DNA from: Streptomyces sp. LUP47B
GTDB taxonomy: Bacteria > Actinomycetota > Actinomycetes > Streptomycetales > Streptomycetaceae
Length of the DNA stretch: 64,000 bases
Direction: 5' to 3'
Assembly: GCF_001746295.1 (NCBI RefSeq)
Contig: NZ_MJAH01000010.1
Coordinates: 62,001-126,000 of the forward strand
Shown: positions 1 through 8,229 of the stretch, in pieces
How positions within the stretch are numbered: the stretch's first letter is position 1
Layout of the letters: every line of letters begins with the position of its first letter
Notes under the pieces: generated by a model
What the model saw: the letters and a program-made list of their open reading frames with translations, nothing else
Database searches by the model: none
What the model was told of the DNA's origin: nothing
Translations under genes and position numbers: made by a program

Positions 1-792
1 GGCAGTGGCCGGCGAGGGCCAGGTGATCCAGGACTCCGGGATCTCGGCATCGAGCCGGCGCACGTCCCGGGGCGCCAGCACGCGGTGCCGCAGCAGCTCA
101 CGGGCGACCAGGCGCGCTATTGCAATGGCACCGGGCGGGTTGAAATGCGTGTTGTCCTGCTCGGTGTCGGTCCAGTTGAAGTACTTCTTGGTCTCCTCGA
201 CCCCGAGCTCCTGCCACAACGCGAGCGACAGGGCCTGGATGTCGAGCAGCGTCACGCCCTCTTCCTTGGCAAGCGCGCGCATGGCCGCCGGGTACTCGCC
301 ATGGGTCGGCACGGCGTTGCCGCTCGCGTCGAACTTCCGCCGTTCGACGGGCGTGACGAGCACGGGCCGGGCGCCCTTGGCCCGGGCGCCGTCGAGGTAC
401 AGGCGCAGATAGTCCTGGTACGTCGTCCAGGGCTCGGTGTACCGGGTCGGATCGGCTGTCTTCTCGTCGTTGTGCGCGAACTGGATGAGAAGAAGGTCGC
501 CGGGCCGAATGAGGGCGAGGATCGCGTCGAGCCGTCCCTCGTCGACGAAGCTCTTGGAACTCCGCCCGTTCACCGCGTGATTGGCGACGGCCAGATCCTT
601 GCGCAGAAAGAAGGGGAGCGCCATGCCCCACCCGGTCTCGGGCGAGGCGTCGGCGTATTTCTGGGCGGCGGTGGAGTCGCCGGCGATGTAGAGGGTGCGC
701 TGTTCTCTGGCTTGAGCAGTACCGGTTGCGCTGAAAGCGACGGGCACGGCGGCGATCGCCGCCACGGTGACCTGTCTGCGTGTGAGTGACAC
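1..792 (-). CDS. Rhamnogalacturonan acetylesterase (SGNH/GDSL, CE12-like), 3' end cut by window
   Basis: Secreted esterase predicted to remove acetyl groups from the rhamnogalacturonan backbone of pectin. The frame stays open from a GTG at 790-792 to base 1, giving 264 residues, so only a short C-terminal piece should be missing. Residues 1-28 form a Tat-type signal (TRRQ followed by an Ala/Val-rich stretch, AQA cleavage site). SGNH blocks are visible: GDST with the nucleophile Ser40, NGRSS near 75-79, and a DxxH pair at Asp213/His216. A purine-rich AGAGAGG lies upstream of the GTG. It is the last visible gene of a minus-strand pectin locus, after the sugar-binding protein gene. Family is secure; the exact acetylated substrate is inferred from the neighbours. 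Confidence 0.88.
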   Translation of the reverse strand, partial: MSLTRRQVTVAAIAAVPVAFSATGTAQAREQRTLYIAGDSTAAQKYADASPETGWGMALPFFLRKDLAVANHAVNGRSSKSFVDEGRLDAILALIRPGDLLLIQFAHNDEKTADPTRYTEPWTTYQDYLRLYLDGARAKGARPVLVTPVERRKFDASGNAVPTHGEYPAAMRALAKEEGVTLLDIQALSLALWQELGVEETKKYFNWTDTEQDNTHFNPPGAIAIARLVARELLRHRVLAPRDVRRLDAEIPESWITWPSPATA

Positions 793-813
793 TTTGGGCA
801 GCCTCTCTTCCCT

Positions 814-892
814 CAGGGGCGCGGGACTGTGTCGATTTGCGGCTCCGCCGCGGGGCGCGACCGGCCACGACGAACCTGCGGCCGGCCGCACA
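814..892. repeat. Dispersed intergenic repeat, copy 1
   Basis: Non-coding stretch whose core (CGGCTCCGCCGCG, then GCGCGACC, GCCACGACG and a C-rich GCGGCC tail) recurs in degenerate form near 20.2, 26.7 and 51.6 kb. All copies are between genes. I recall similar elements scattered in Streptomyces intergenic DNA, but no function can be read from the sequence. Confidence 0.6.
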
Positions 893-908
893 GCGAACCC
901 CCGAGCTG

Positions 909-2252
909 TCAGCCGTTCTGTTCCTTCCACTCGGCCTGAGCCTTGTTCAGCTGGTCGGCCATGGTGTCCAGGAAGTCCTTCGCACTCATGTCACCCAGCA
1001 GCACCTTCTGGAAGTTCGGCTCGTTGTCCGCCTTGGAGATGGTGTTCCAGTCGGGCAGGTAGTACGGCAGCTGGACGATGGTCGTGGAACCGTCGGTCAG
1101 CGCGGCGGCGGCCAGCTTCGTGGGCTCGGCCTCCGAGATCCAGGCGTCCTTGGCGGCGTCGTTGTTCGACGGCACCTGCCCGGCGGCCTTGTTGAACTTC
1201 GAGTTCTCCGCGGCCGAGGTCGCGAACTCGATGAACTTCCACGCGGCGTCCTTGTTCTTCGAGCTCTTGAACACCCCCATCCCGTCGACGGGGTTGGACA
1301 CCTGGACCCGCTTGCCGGAGGCGCCGATCGGCTGCGGAATGCCCCGGAACTTGTCGACCCCGAGCGCCTTCACGTGGTCCTGGTAGGACCCCAGGTTGTG
1401 GTTCAGCATCCCGATCGTGCCGGAGTCCCACTGGGCGACCATCTTGGTGAAGTCGTTGTTGAGGTCGGCCGCCGGAGTGACCTTCTTGTACAGCGCCGCG
1501 TACTTCTCCAGCCCGGCCACGTTCTTCGGGTCGTTGACGGTGGTCTTGTCGCCGTTCCAGAACGAGGTGATCCCGCTCTGCCCGTACATCGCGTCCAGGG
1601 CCTGGGCGATGGACCCGGCACCACCGCGGATGGTGTAACCGAACTCGTTCTCCTTGGCGTCGGTGAGCTTGTCCGCGGCCTCGTAGAACTTGTCCCAGGT
1701 GGTCGGCTCGTCGAGGCCCGCCTTCTTGAACAGGTCGGTCCGGTAGTACAGCACGCCGTTGTTGGCGGAGGTCGGGATCGAGTACAGCGTCCCGTCCCCG
1801 CCCCCCGCCGCCTTCAGCACGCCGACCATGTCCTCGTTGAGCTTGCCGTTCAGGGAGGACTTGGAGAGCCGGCTGTCCAGCGGCTCCAACGCGTTCTGCG
1901 CGGAGAACCCGGCGAGCATGGCCGCGCCGACACCGCCGACGTCCGGCAGACCGCCGCCCTGGATGGCGGTGTCGACCTTGGACTGGTACTCGGTGGAGGC
2001 GATGCCGACGTACTCGACCTTGATGTCCGGGTTCGCCTTCTGGAAGTCGGCGATGATCTCCTTCCAGATGTCGGTGCGCACACCGCCGTTGTTGTCCCAG
2101 AAGACGATCTTGCCCTTGCCGCTGCCCTCGTCTCCCTTGTCACCGCCGGACCCGCTGCCGTCGTCACCGCAGGCGGTGGCGGTCAGCGCCAGGACGGACC
2201 CGAGGGCGACGGCTATGGCAGCACGCCTGCTTCTGCGGATACTGATCTTCAT
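909..2252 (-). CDS. CUT1 ABC transporter sugar-binding lipoprotein
   Basis: Extracellular solute-binding protein (family 1 fold), 447 aa, which captures oligosaccharides outside the membrane for the permease pair at 8.4-10.3 kb. The ATG at 2250-2252 is preceded by a purine-rich AGAAGAAGAGAG. The N-terminus is a lipoprotein signal (RRSRR, hydrophobic core, lipobox LTATAC) followed by a Gly/Ser/Asp linker. The mature part has typical features: FWDNNGG at the start, PTSANNGVLYYRTDLF in the hinge region and WKFIEFA near the C-terminus. In most CUT1 operons this gene precedes the permeases; here it lies downstream of them with five enzyme/unknown genes between. No ATPase is nearby, so a shared MsiK-type ATPase is likely. 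The ligand is inferred to be a pectin-derived oligosaccharide. Confidence 0.9.
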   Translation of the reverse strand: MKISIRRSRRAAIAVALGSVLALTATACGDDGSGSGGDKGDEGSGKGKIVFWDNNGGVRTDIWKEIIADFQKANPDIKVEYVGIASTEYQSKVDTAIQGGGLPDVGGVGAAMLAGFSAQNALEPLDSRLSKSSLNGKLNEDMVGVLKAAGGGDGTLYSIPTSANNGVLYYRTDLFKKAGLDEPTTWDKFYEAADKLTDAKENEFGYTIRGGAGSIAQALDAMYGQSGITSFWNGDKTTVNDPKNVAGLEKYAALYKKVTPAADLNNDFTKMVAQWDSGTIGMLNHNLGSYQDHVKALGVDKFRGIPQPIGASGKRVQVSNPVDGMGVFKSSKNKDAAWKFIEFATSAAENSKFNKAAGQVPSNNDAAKDAWISEAEPTKLAAAALTDGSTTIVQLPYYLPDWNTISKADNEPNFQKVLLGDMSAKDFLDTMADQLNKAQAEWKEQNG

Positions 2253-2325
2253 TGATCGGCTCTCTTCTTCTTCTGATTCCAGCGGAGATATGAAGCTGTG
2301 GGGGGAAGTCGGTGGCGCCCGGAGG

Positions 2326-4299
2326 TCAGTGGCCGGCGTACGGCGCCCAGCCGTCGGTGCCCTTGAGGTAGTTCGCGACGGTGTACGTCCTCGCGTCGGC
2401 CGCACCGAGCTGTGGGCGGTCGGCGCTCGGGGCGGCGCCCGGTCCGGAGTTGCGGTACTCGGCGAACCGCGCGTCCTTCCACGAGAAGCCGCTCATGTCG
2501 GTCCACGGTGCGGACTTCACGGCGGCCGGCAGCTCGGTGTCGCGGATCAACACCTGTGCCACGGCAGCGGGTTCACCGCCCGGATGCCAGGGCCGGCCCA
2601 GATGGAAGGACTGGTCCGGCGCGTCGCTCACGACCTTCGACCGGGTGATCAGGAACCCGTACGGGTTGCCCGTCCAGGTCGAAGCGGCCGTGATGTAGCC
2701 GTTGTTGGTGTCCGAGCCCCGGCTCAGTGCCCGGATCACGGACCGTTCGATCACCGTCGTCGCCCGGCCGTAGACGAAGTCGACATCGCCCTCGATGTAC
2801 GAGTCGCGGATGTAGACCCGGCTGATCACGTCCAGCTTGGGGCTGTCGGTCATCAGGGTGTCCTGGTTGCCCAGGAAGGCGGTGTCCTCGAAGACGATGC
2901 GGTCGCCGGTCGTCTTCATCGCGAGGGCCTGCTCGCCCTTCAGCTCGACCGCGGCCTCGTCGAAGTCGTTGCTGAAGGTGAGGTGGCGGGCGGTGACGTC
3001 GTTCGCGGCGATCCGGACCGTCGCGCTGCCCGTCGAACCGCCGTACTCGGCGGGGGTGTCGTAGACGATGACGGTGTCCGACCGGTCGTGTCCAGTCCCC
3101 TGGAGCACGATCCTGGGCTTGGTCGCCGGGATGAAGACCTTGGCACGATAGGTGCCCGGCGCGACGGCGATCGTCACCGGCACGGCGTTGCCGTCGGGCA
3201 CGGCGTCCACCGCGGCCTGCACGGTCGGGTAGTCAGCGGGGACGTGCAGGGTCACCCCGATCCGCTTCTGCGGTCCGGAGAACCTCGACACCAGCGAGGG
3301 CACGGCGGCGGCCGGGTCCAGACGGTAGTCGTAGAAGGACCGCGGATCGAAGGCCGTACCCCACGCGTCCGTTCGCCCGGTCGTGTTCTTCAGGATCGAG
3401 CCGCGCTGCACCAACTCGGCGGTGGCATCGGCCTGATAGGGATGCTGGACGCCGTCGTAGTAGCTGTTCTCGATCACCATCTTTGTCCGGCCGCGCGCCC
3501 AGTTCCCGTACGTCCACACCGGGTCGCCGTCGGCGACCTGCGAGGACAGGTAGTTGTCGTACAGGTGGGCGTAGGCGAGGTTGTCCGCCGAGGGATTGCG
3601 CTGCTTGGTGCCGCGGAACCAGTTGTGGTCGATCGTCATCTCGGTGAGGACATTGGTGGTCCAGCCGATCCCGAACGCCTTGTTGTGGTTCGTGAACTGG
3701 TTGTACGAGACGGTGATGTACCGGCTGTCCTTGCGGATGTCGAGCAAGCCGTCGCCCATGTGCGTGAAGCGGTTGTGGTCGATCCAGACGTGGTCGACGG
3801 TGTCCATCTGGATCGCGTCGAAGTCGGTCGTCTTGCCGTCCCAGTCGCCCTCGACGTACGAGTCGCGGATCGTCAGGTTGCGGATGATCACGTTGTGCGT
3901 GCCGGGGTTGAGATGGAGCTCGCCGTGGACGATCTCGCCGGTGTCACCGACGCCGATGATCGTCTTGTTCGAGGCCACGACGATGTCCGAGCCGAAGGGC
4001 TCGACGGCTATCGCGACCGAGACCCGTATGACGTACGGCTCCTCGGCGGCCGCGTAGGTGGCCAGCGCGGCCTGGTCGGTGACGGTGACGACCTTGCCGC
4101 CGGCCCCTCCGGTGGTACCGCCCGCGAGGGAGGCGAAGCCGTGGGCCCGGTCGCTCCAGCGGTCGACCGGAGTCTTCTCGGCAGCCTCGGCCTGCCCGAT
4201 CGCCCCGAGGCTCAGCGCGGCCACCAGGCCGAGGACAGCGGCCAGGACCGTGCCGTATCCCGGTCTCTGCAAGCGCTTGCTATGAAGGTGCTGCGTCAT
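2326..4299 (-). CDS. Secreted pectate lyase (PL1) - pectin methylesterase (CE8) fusion
   Basis: 657-aa secreted two-domain pectinase. Residues 1-40 are a signal peptide ending QAEAA. Residues ~45-340 are a PL1 beta-helix (VWIDHNRF at 171-178, RGTKQRNP around 229-236). Residues ~348-657 are a CE8 methylesterase with QALA (Gln457), GNQDTL (Asp480), DFVYG (Asp507) and LGRPW (Arg569), the usual catalytic set. The esterase would strip methyl groups from homogalacturonan and the lyase cleave the resulting pectate. I chose the ATG at 4297-4299 because GGGAG sits five bases upstream; a TTG 12 bases earlier is possible. In the lyase, the common R-x-P-x-x-R signature reads R-N-P-S-A-D, so the second Arg is replaced by Asp239. 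The gene lies between the binding-protein gene and GH43 on the same strand. Confidence 0.93.
   Translation of the reverse strand: MTQHLHSKRLQRPGYGTVLAAVLGLVAALSLGAIGQAEAAEKTPVDRWSDRAHGFASLAGGTTGGAGGKVVTVTDQAALATYAAAEEPYVIRVSVAIAVEPFGSDIVVASNKTIIGVGDTGEIVHGELHLNPGTHNVIIRNLTIRDSYVEGDWDGKTTDFDAIQMDTVDHVWIDHNRFTHMGDGLLDIRKDSRYITVSYNQFTNHNKAFGIGWTTNVLTEMTIDHNWFRGTKQRNPSADNLAYAHLYDNYLSSQVADGDPVWTYGNWARGRTKMVIENSYYDGVQHPYQADATAELVQRGSILKNTTGRTDAWGTAFDPRSFYDYRLDPAAAVPSLVSRFSGPQKRIGVTLHVPADYPTVQAAVDAVPDGNAVPVTIAVAPGTYRAKVFIPATKPRIVLQGTGHDRSDTVIVYDTPAEYGGSTGSATVRIAANDVTARHLTFSNDFDEAAVELKGEQALAMKTTGDRIVFEDTAFLGNQDTLMTDSPKLDVISRVYIRDSYIEGDVDFVYGRATTVIERSVIRALSRGSDTNNGYITAASTWTGNPYGFLITRSKVVSDAPDQSFHLGRPWHPGGEPAAVAQVLIRDTELPAAVKSAPWTDMSGFSWKDARFAEYRNSGPGAAPSADRPQLGAADARTYTVANYLKGTDGWAPYAGH
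4269..4280. promoter_or_regulatory. Perfect 12-bp LacI-type palindrome in the start of the pectinase gene
   Basis: GCAAGCGCTTGC is a perfect palindrome covering codons 7-11 of the lyase/esterase gene. It has the AAGCGCTT core of LacI-family sugar-repressor operators, and the same core recurs upstream of the permease operon at 10324-10331. It could be an intragenic operator or a codon coincidence. Confidence 0.4.
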
Positions 4300-4332
4300 T
4301 GCGGCTCCCAACAGGCTTACGGGTTCGGTGCG

Positions 4333-5895
4333 TTACAGGTGGTCGATCCTGAAGTGCGAGAAGGTTGCCGCCCCGGCGTGTCCTCCTCCGACGGGCGCGA
4401 GGGCGAACAGTCCGAGCAGGGCTCCGACCCAGCGCCAGGGGGTGGCGGCGAAGACGGGTCCACTGGGGCGCAGGCCCTCGCCGACGTCGTGGAAGAACCG
4501 GCAGCGCGCCCCCGCGCCGATCTCGATCCGCAACCGTGCCCGTCCCGTGGGCGCCGGCCGCGGATGGTCGGCGTCCCGCTCCTGCTCGGCGACGCCCTCG
4601 GCGAAGCGGTGCACGAGATGGACGCTCCCGTCGGCCCCGCGCTGGAGCCCGATCCAGCTGAAGGCATCGCCCAGGACGGTGAGTCCGGCGCGTGCGCCAG
4701 GCTCCTCGCTGTGCAGTTGCAGTTCCACCTCGACCGCCGAGGGTGTGCCGGGCAGCCGCTGGGTGAGGACGTTCGGCAGTCTGCGCAGGTCGTGCGCGTC
4801 GGCCGAACGGACGCAGGTGAGCCGTAGCCCGTCGCCCGAGTGATGGGTGGCCCAGCCGGGCTGCGGGTTCGCGGTCCACTGCCACTGGCGGCCGAAGCGT
4901 CCGCCGGGGAAGTCGTCGTCGGTGGCGGGCGCCGCGTCCGGCTGCGGCGGCAGGTCGGGCTTGACGTGTACGGCGACGGGGGCCCCGTCGTCGCCGAGCA
5001 CCGGCCAGCTTCCCCCACTCTCGGCTTCGCTCGAGCGGGAGGTGCCCCCATGGCCCCAGCTCATGGGCTGGAGGTGGACGACCCTGCCGTAGGCGCCCTT
5101 CTGCTGGAAGTGCAGGAACCAGTCCTGGCCGGACGGGGTGCGCACCCAGCCGCCCTGGTGCGGACCGTTGACGTCGGTGTCCCGCTGTTCCAGGACGATC
5201 TTCTCCTCGTACGGGCCGAAGAACCCGCGCGAGCGGAAGACGCCCTGCCAGCCGGTCTCCACTCCCCCTGCGGGAGCGAAGATCCAGAACCAGCCGTCGT
5301 GCCGGTAGAGCTTGGGACCTTCGAGCGTGAACCAGCCGGGGATCCGGTCGCCGTCGACGATCACCTTGCCCTCGTCGAGGAGTTCACGGCCGTCGAGGTC
5401 CATGCGGTGGCCGGTGAGGCGGTTCTTCACCCCCGAACGGGACTTGGCCCAGGCGTGCACCAGATAGGCCTCGCCGGTCTCCTCGTCCCACAGGGGGCAG
5501 GGGTCGATCAGGCCCTTGCCCGACTTGACGAGGTGCGGGCGGGTCCAAGGGCCCCTGATCCCGGGGGCGTTGATCTGGAAGATGCCCTGATCCGGGTCGC
5601 CCCAGAAGATCCAGAACCGTTCGTCGTGGTAGCGGAGGGAAGGTGCCCAGACCCCGCAGTCGTGCCGGGGCTTGGTGAACTCCCCCGCCGGTTCCAGGCG
5701 CGGCAGGGCGTGGCCGATCAGCGTCCAGTTGACCAGGTCGCGGGAGTGCAGCAGCGGCAGACCGGGGACCCGGCCGAAGCTGGAGGCGGTGAGGTAGAAG
5801 TCGTCTCCGACGCGGAGCACGTCCGGGTCGGACCAGTCCGCGTTCAGGATCGGATTCGTGTACGTCGCCGGCCGGTTCGGGTTCGTGTGGGTCAC
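4333..5895 (-). CDS. Glycoside hydrolase family 43 protein
   Basis: 520-aa intracellular GH43 enzyme, probably an arabinofuranosidase/xylosidase-type exo-glycosidase acting on imported pectin side-chain fragments; no signal peptide is seen. The five-bladed propeller starts with the conserved NPILNADWSDPDV (first catalytic Asp region), continues through GVWAPSLRY and WIFWGDP, and has FTLEGPKLYR, where the Glu is the likely general acid. Residues ~360-520 form the C-terminal beta-sandwich usual in longer GH43 members (GRQWQW, FSWIGLQRG). The GTG at 5893-5895 overlaps the stop of the upstream gene (GTGA), so the two are translationally coupled. About 14 residues near position 285 (GGTSRSSEAESGG) come from an in-frame short repeat described separately. 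Confidence 0.9.
   Translation of the reverse strand: MTHTNPNRPATYTNPILNADWSDPDVLRVGDDFYLTASSFGRVPGLPLLHSRDLVNWTLIGHALPRLEPAGEFTKPRHDCGVWAPSLRYHDERFWIFWGDPDQGIFQINAPGIRGPWTRPHLVKSGKGLIDPCPLWDEETGEAYLVHAWAKSRSGVKNRLTGHRMDLDGRELLDEGKVIVDGDRIPGWFTLEGPKLYRHDGWFWIFAPAGGVETGWQGVFRSRGFFGPYEEKIVLEQRDTDVNGPHQGGWVRTPSGQDWFLHFQQKGAYGRVVHLQPMSWGHGGTSRSSEAESGGSWPVLGDDGAPVAVHVKPDLPPQPDAAPATDDDFPGGRFGRQWQWTANPQPGWATHHSGDGLRLTCVRSADAHDLRRLPNVLTQRLPGTPSAVEVELQLHSEEPGARAGLTVLGDAFSWIGLQRGADGSVHLVHRFAEGVAEQERDADHPRPAPTGRARLRIEIGAGARCRFFHDVGEGLRPSGPVFAATPWRWVGALLGLFALAPVGGGHAGAATFSHFRIDHL
5010..5051. repeat. Short palindromic element inserted in frame in the GH43 gene
   Basis: A ~42-bp block with CCCCCACTCTCGG on one side, GGAGGTGCCCCC on the other and the perfect palindrome CGCTCGAGCG at 5028-5037 between them. 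It interrupts an otherwise conserved GH43 stretch and adds GGTSRSSEAESGG without breaking the frame. From memory, near-identical segments occur at many places in Streptomyces genomes; I cannot verify this here. Confidence 0.55.
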
Positions 5896-6737
5896 TGGCT
5901 GACCGCCTTCCGTACCAGGGCCGCCGCTTCGAGACGGGGCAGGCGTCCGTCGGCCACGACGGTGACGATCCGGCGTACGACGGTCTCGCCGGGCGGCACG
6001 GCCAGCCGCTCCTCGGACGTCAACGAGGAGCCCACGCCCGGGTATTCGCCGGCGCGCACGAACCACGGGTCGCGGCGGGTCCGGTCGGTGGCCCCGGCGA
6101 AGACGAGCGTCCAGGTGGCGCCGGTGAGGGCGATCCAGTCGGCGGTGGTGCCGTGGATCACGTCCTCGCCCTCGCGGTCGACGGTGAAGACGTCCGGCGC
6201 GTCCTGTTCCTTACGGGCCCGCCAGAAGAATCCGCCGTAGGCCGCGCCCGGGCGGCCGTTGGTCGCGGGGCTGCCGATCGACAGGGGGTCCGAGGTGACG
6301 TTGGTGAGGGAGAAGGTGAAGTCCAACGCCCAGGCGGCAGCGGTCAGTTCGGTGGCCGCGACGGTGCGGCGCTCGCGCAGCAGCTCGGTTCCGGAGGCGA
6401 CCCAGCGCAGCTCCTCCACGAAGCCGTCCGGGTCGCGGAGCTGGAAGGAGTGGTGGCGCTGGGCGCCGTGGTTGTCGAGCTCGGTCGGGCCCTGGTCGCG
6501 GACGTAGGTGCGCCCGCCCCAGAAGTTGTGCCCCTCGACGTCGGGAACGGCGACACCGACGCCGAGGTGGTGGATGTGGTCGGCGGGGGCGAGTTCGGTG
6601 ACCGCCGTGCCGGCCAGGGTGGTGACGGGGTGCAGGTAGGGGCGCGGGGAGAGCCGGGCGGGCAGCGCGGGCCGGGTGACGTAGCGGCCGACCGGGCGGC
6701 CCGCGACACGCAGGACCGGGCAATCGGGGATCGTCAT
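5892..6737 (-). CDS. PmoA-like (DUF6807) family protein
   Basis: 281-aa protein of the family called methane-oxygenase PmoA-like, a beta-rich protein found beside sugar dehydrogenases and glycosidases; biochemical role unknown. Visible signatures are HIHHLGVGVAVPDVEGHNFW near the start (His-rich, possible metal or sugar site), QRHHSFQLRDPDG and GPATNGRPGAAYGG-like segments in the C-terminal half. The ATG at 6735-6737 overlaps the Gfo/Idh stop (ATGA) and its own TGA overlaps the GH43 GTG, so all three are made from one message. The pairing with an oxidoreductase is usual for the family. No membrane segment is seen, so the PmoA name should not be taken as methane oxidation. Confidence 0.75.
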   Translation of the reverse strand: MTIPDCPVLRVAGRPVGRYVTRPALPARLSPRPYLHPVTTLAGTAVTELAPADHIHHLGVGVAVPDVEGHNFWGGRTYVRDQGPTELDNHGAQRHHSFQLRDPDGFVEELRWVASGTELLRERRTVAATELTAAAWALDFTFSLTNVTSDPLSIGSPATNGRPGAAYGGFFWRARKEQDAPDVFTVDREGEDVIHGTTADWIALTGATWTLVFAGATDRTRRDPWFVRAGEYPGVGSSLTSEERLAVPPGETVVRRIVTVVADGRLPRLEAAALVRKAVSQ

Positions 6738-7888
6738 GTGCTCACCTCGTTCGCGACGTGTGGCCGGGCCCAGTCGGCGCCCAGCTCGGAGTACAGGGCG
6801 AGACTGTCGGCGGCGGCCGCGACGAGTCCGTCGATGCCGGGGACGACCCGGCGGTCCTCGTCGGGGAGCAGGTGCCAGGCCGTCGCCGGGAGCGGGGCCG
6901 GGTCGGGGGCCAGCCGAATGGCTTCGACGACCTTCATGAAGGCGCCGGTCGCGTCCGGGACGACCAGCAGGGCGTCGCCGTCGGTGACGTGGTCGACCAG
7001 GTTCTCCAGCAGGTCGGTGCGGCCGTACTGGTACTCCTCGGGGCCGTGGCCGGCCCGCTGGAGCAGCACGCGGTCCTGCTTGTACCAGTAGGTGATCCGG
7101 CCGCGGTCGCCGTGCACGACGACGTACGGCTCGTCGGGGTCCTCCGCGCACAGGGTCACGGCGACGGTCACCTGGAGGCCGCCGGCGGTGGTGACGCGGA
7201 CGCAGGAGGTGTCGTCGGACTCGATGTCGTTCGCGCGCAGCAGCTCGGTCTCGATACGGGTGACGTCCTCGGCGCGGCTCGCGTCGCCCAGGGCGAGCGC
7301 GGTGGCGACGGCGTGCGCGAGCGGGTTGGTCAGTGCTCCGTCGATCACGTCGACGCCGTTCATCCGCCGTTTGCCCGCCCAGGGCGCACGCCGGTAGTAC
7401 GCCTCGGCACGCGCCCAGGCACCGGCCCCGCCGATCCCGGTCACCTCGCCGATCGCTCCCTCCTCGACCAGCTCGCGGATCGCGGGCACGGCGTGCGAGC
7501 CCAGCGACTGGAAGCCGATCTGGCAGGCGACACCGGCCGCGGCGACGCCGTCGGCCATGCGGCGGAACTCGGCGTACGACGGGGCGGGGGGCTTCTCCAG
7601 GAGGATGTGCACTCCTCGGGAGGCCGCCGCCAGCGCCAGGTCGGTGTGGGTCGGGATCGGCGTGCAGATCACCGCGATCCGGGCGCCGGTCGAGTCGAGG
7701 AGCGCGCCGAAGTCGGCGGACTGCTCGGGCGTCCCCAGGCCTTCGGGGATCTCGTCGCCGGTCAGCGGGGTCAGCTCGCAGATCCCCGCCAGTCGTACGA
7801 TCCCCTTGTCCTGCAGCCGGCGGATGTTCTCCAGGTGCCAGCGGCCGTGGCCGCGCGCGCCCGCCAGGACGATGTCTACGGTGCTCAT
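6734..7888 (-). CDS. Gfo/Idh/MocA family oxidoreductase
   Basis: 384-aa NAD(P)-dependent sugar oxidoreductase. The N-terminal Rossmann fold starts with IVLAGARGHGRWH, an unusual glycine motif, and the typical EKPPAP follows at about residue 98. The C-terminal alpha/beta domain has GGAGAW and the substrate-side GALTNPLAHAVATAL. Members oxidise or epimerise sugars at a ring carbon, or act as redox-cycling glycosidases. The start ATG overlaps the preceding small ORF's stop and the stop overlaps the PmoA-like start (both ATGA), placing it inside the permease-GH43 operon. The substrate is probably a pectin-derived sugar; nothing in the sequence fixes which one. Confidence 0.85.
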   Translation of the reverse strand: MSTVDIVLAGARGHGRWHLENIRRLQDKGIVRLAGICELTPLTGDEIPEGLGTPEQSADFGALLDSTGARIAVICTPIPTHTDLALAAASRGVHILLEKPPAPSYAEFRRMADGVAAAGVACQIGFQSLGSHAVPAIRELVEEGAIGEVTGIGGAGAWARAEAYYRRAPWAGKRRMNGVDVIDGALTNPLAHAVATALALGDASRAEDVTRIETELLRANDIESDDTSCVRVTTAGGLQVTVAVTLCAEDPDEPYVVVHGDRGRITYWYKQDRVLLQRAGHGPEEYQYGRTDLLENLVDHVTDGDALLVVPDATGAFMKVVEAIRLAPDPAPLPATAWHLLPDEDRRVVPGIDGLVAAAADSLALYSELGADWARPHVANEVST

Positions 7889-8229
7889 GGGATCCTCCCT
7901 GCGTCCGCGCCGCGGGCCACCTCTCGGTCGGCCGTCTCGGCGCTGTCGATCTTTGTGTGCAGGGTAGGCGGCCGGCCGGCGTCCGCCGTGAGGTCACGCT
8001 CGCTGCCCGGGTTGCAGGCCGCCTCGGTGTGGCCGGGGATGTGGATGGCGTGGATCCCGGACTCGGTGGGGACGCCGAGGGAGCAGCGGTGGTCGTCCTC
8101 GCCGGTGCCGAAGACCGACTGATCCCGAACGCCCCCGGTCCGGCCCACGGCCGTCCCAGCACGACCGCGAGCGGCGGCCACACGGAGTGCCACCACACTC
8201 GCAGCGGGCTCGATATGGCGAGACATCAT
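7885..8229 (-). CDS. Small coupled ORF of unknown function (B)
   Basis: 114-aa frame from an ATG at 8227-8229. I do not recognise it. The first half is Arg/Ala/Gly-rich; the second half looks more protein-like (GEDDHRCSLGVP, HAIHIPGHTEAACNPG) with two Cys and several His, which could bind metal. Its start overlaps the stop of small ORF A and its stop overlaps the Gfo/Idh start, both as ATGA, an arrangement unlikely to arise twice by chance. The segment VAAARGRAGTAVG resembles VAAGRGRAGAAVG in ORF A, suggesting an internal duplication or one gene split by a frameshift. It could also be a decayed gene kept for translational coupling. Confidence 0.42.
   Translation of the reverse strand: MMSRHIEPAASVVALRVAAARGRAGTAVGRTGGVRDQSVFGTGEDDHRCSLGVPTESGIHAIHIPGHTEAACNPGSERDLTADAGRPPTLHTKIDSAETADREVARGADAGRIP

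Noticed and set aside
1759..4827. A 1022-codon open frame on the plus strand.
   Set aside because: Antisense to the sugar-binding protein, pectinase and GH43 genes, which have clear domains and starts on the other strand.
5892..6737. Particulate methane monooxygenase subunit, from the PmoA family name.
   Set aside because: No membrane helices, no PmoB/PmoC neighbours, and a sugar-degradation context; the name is historical.
5892..8198. One long 768-codon minus-strand gene reaching upstream of the PmoA-like protein.
   Set aside because: Only its last 281 codons look like a protein; the upstream part is out of frame with the Gfo/Idh gene, and an ATG at 6737 with an ATGA junction gives a proper start.
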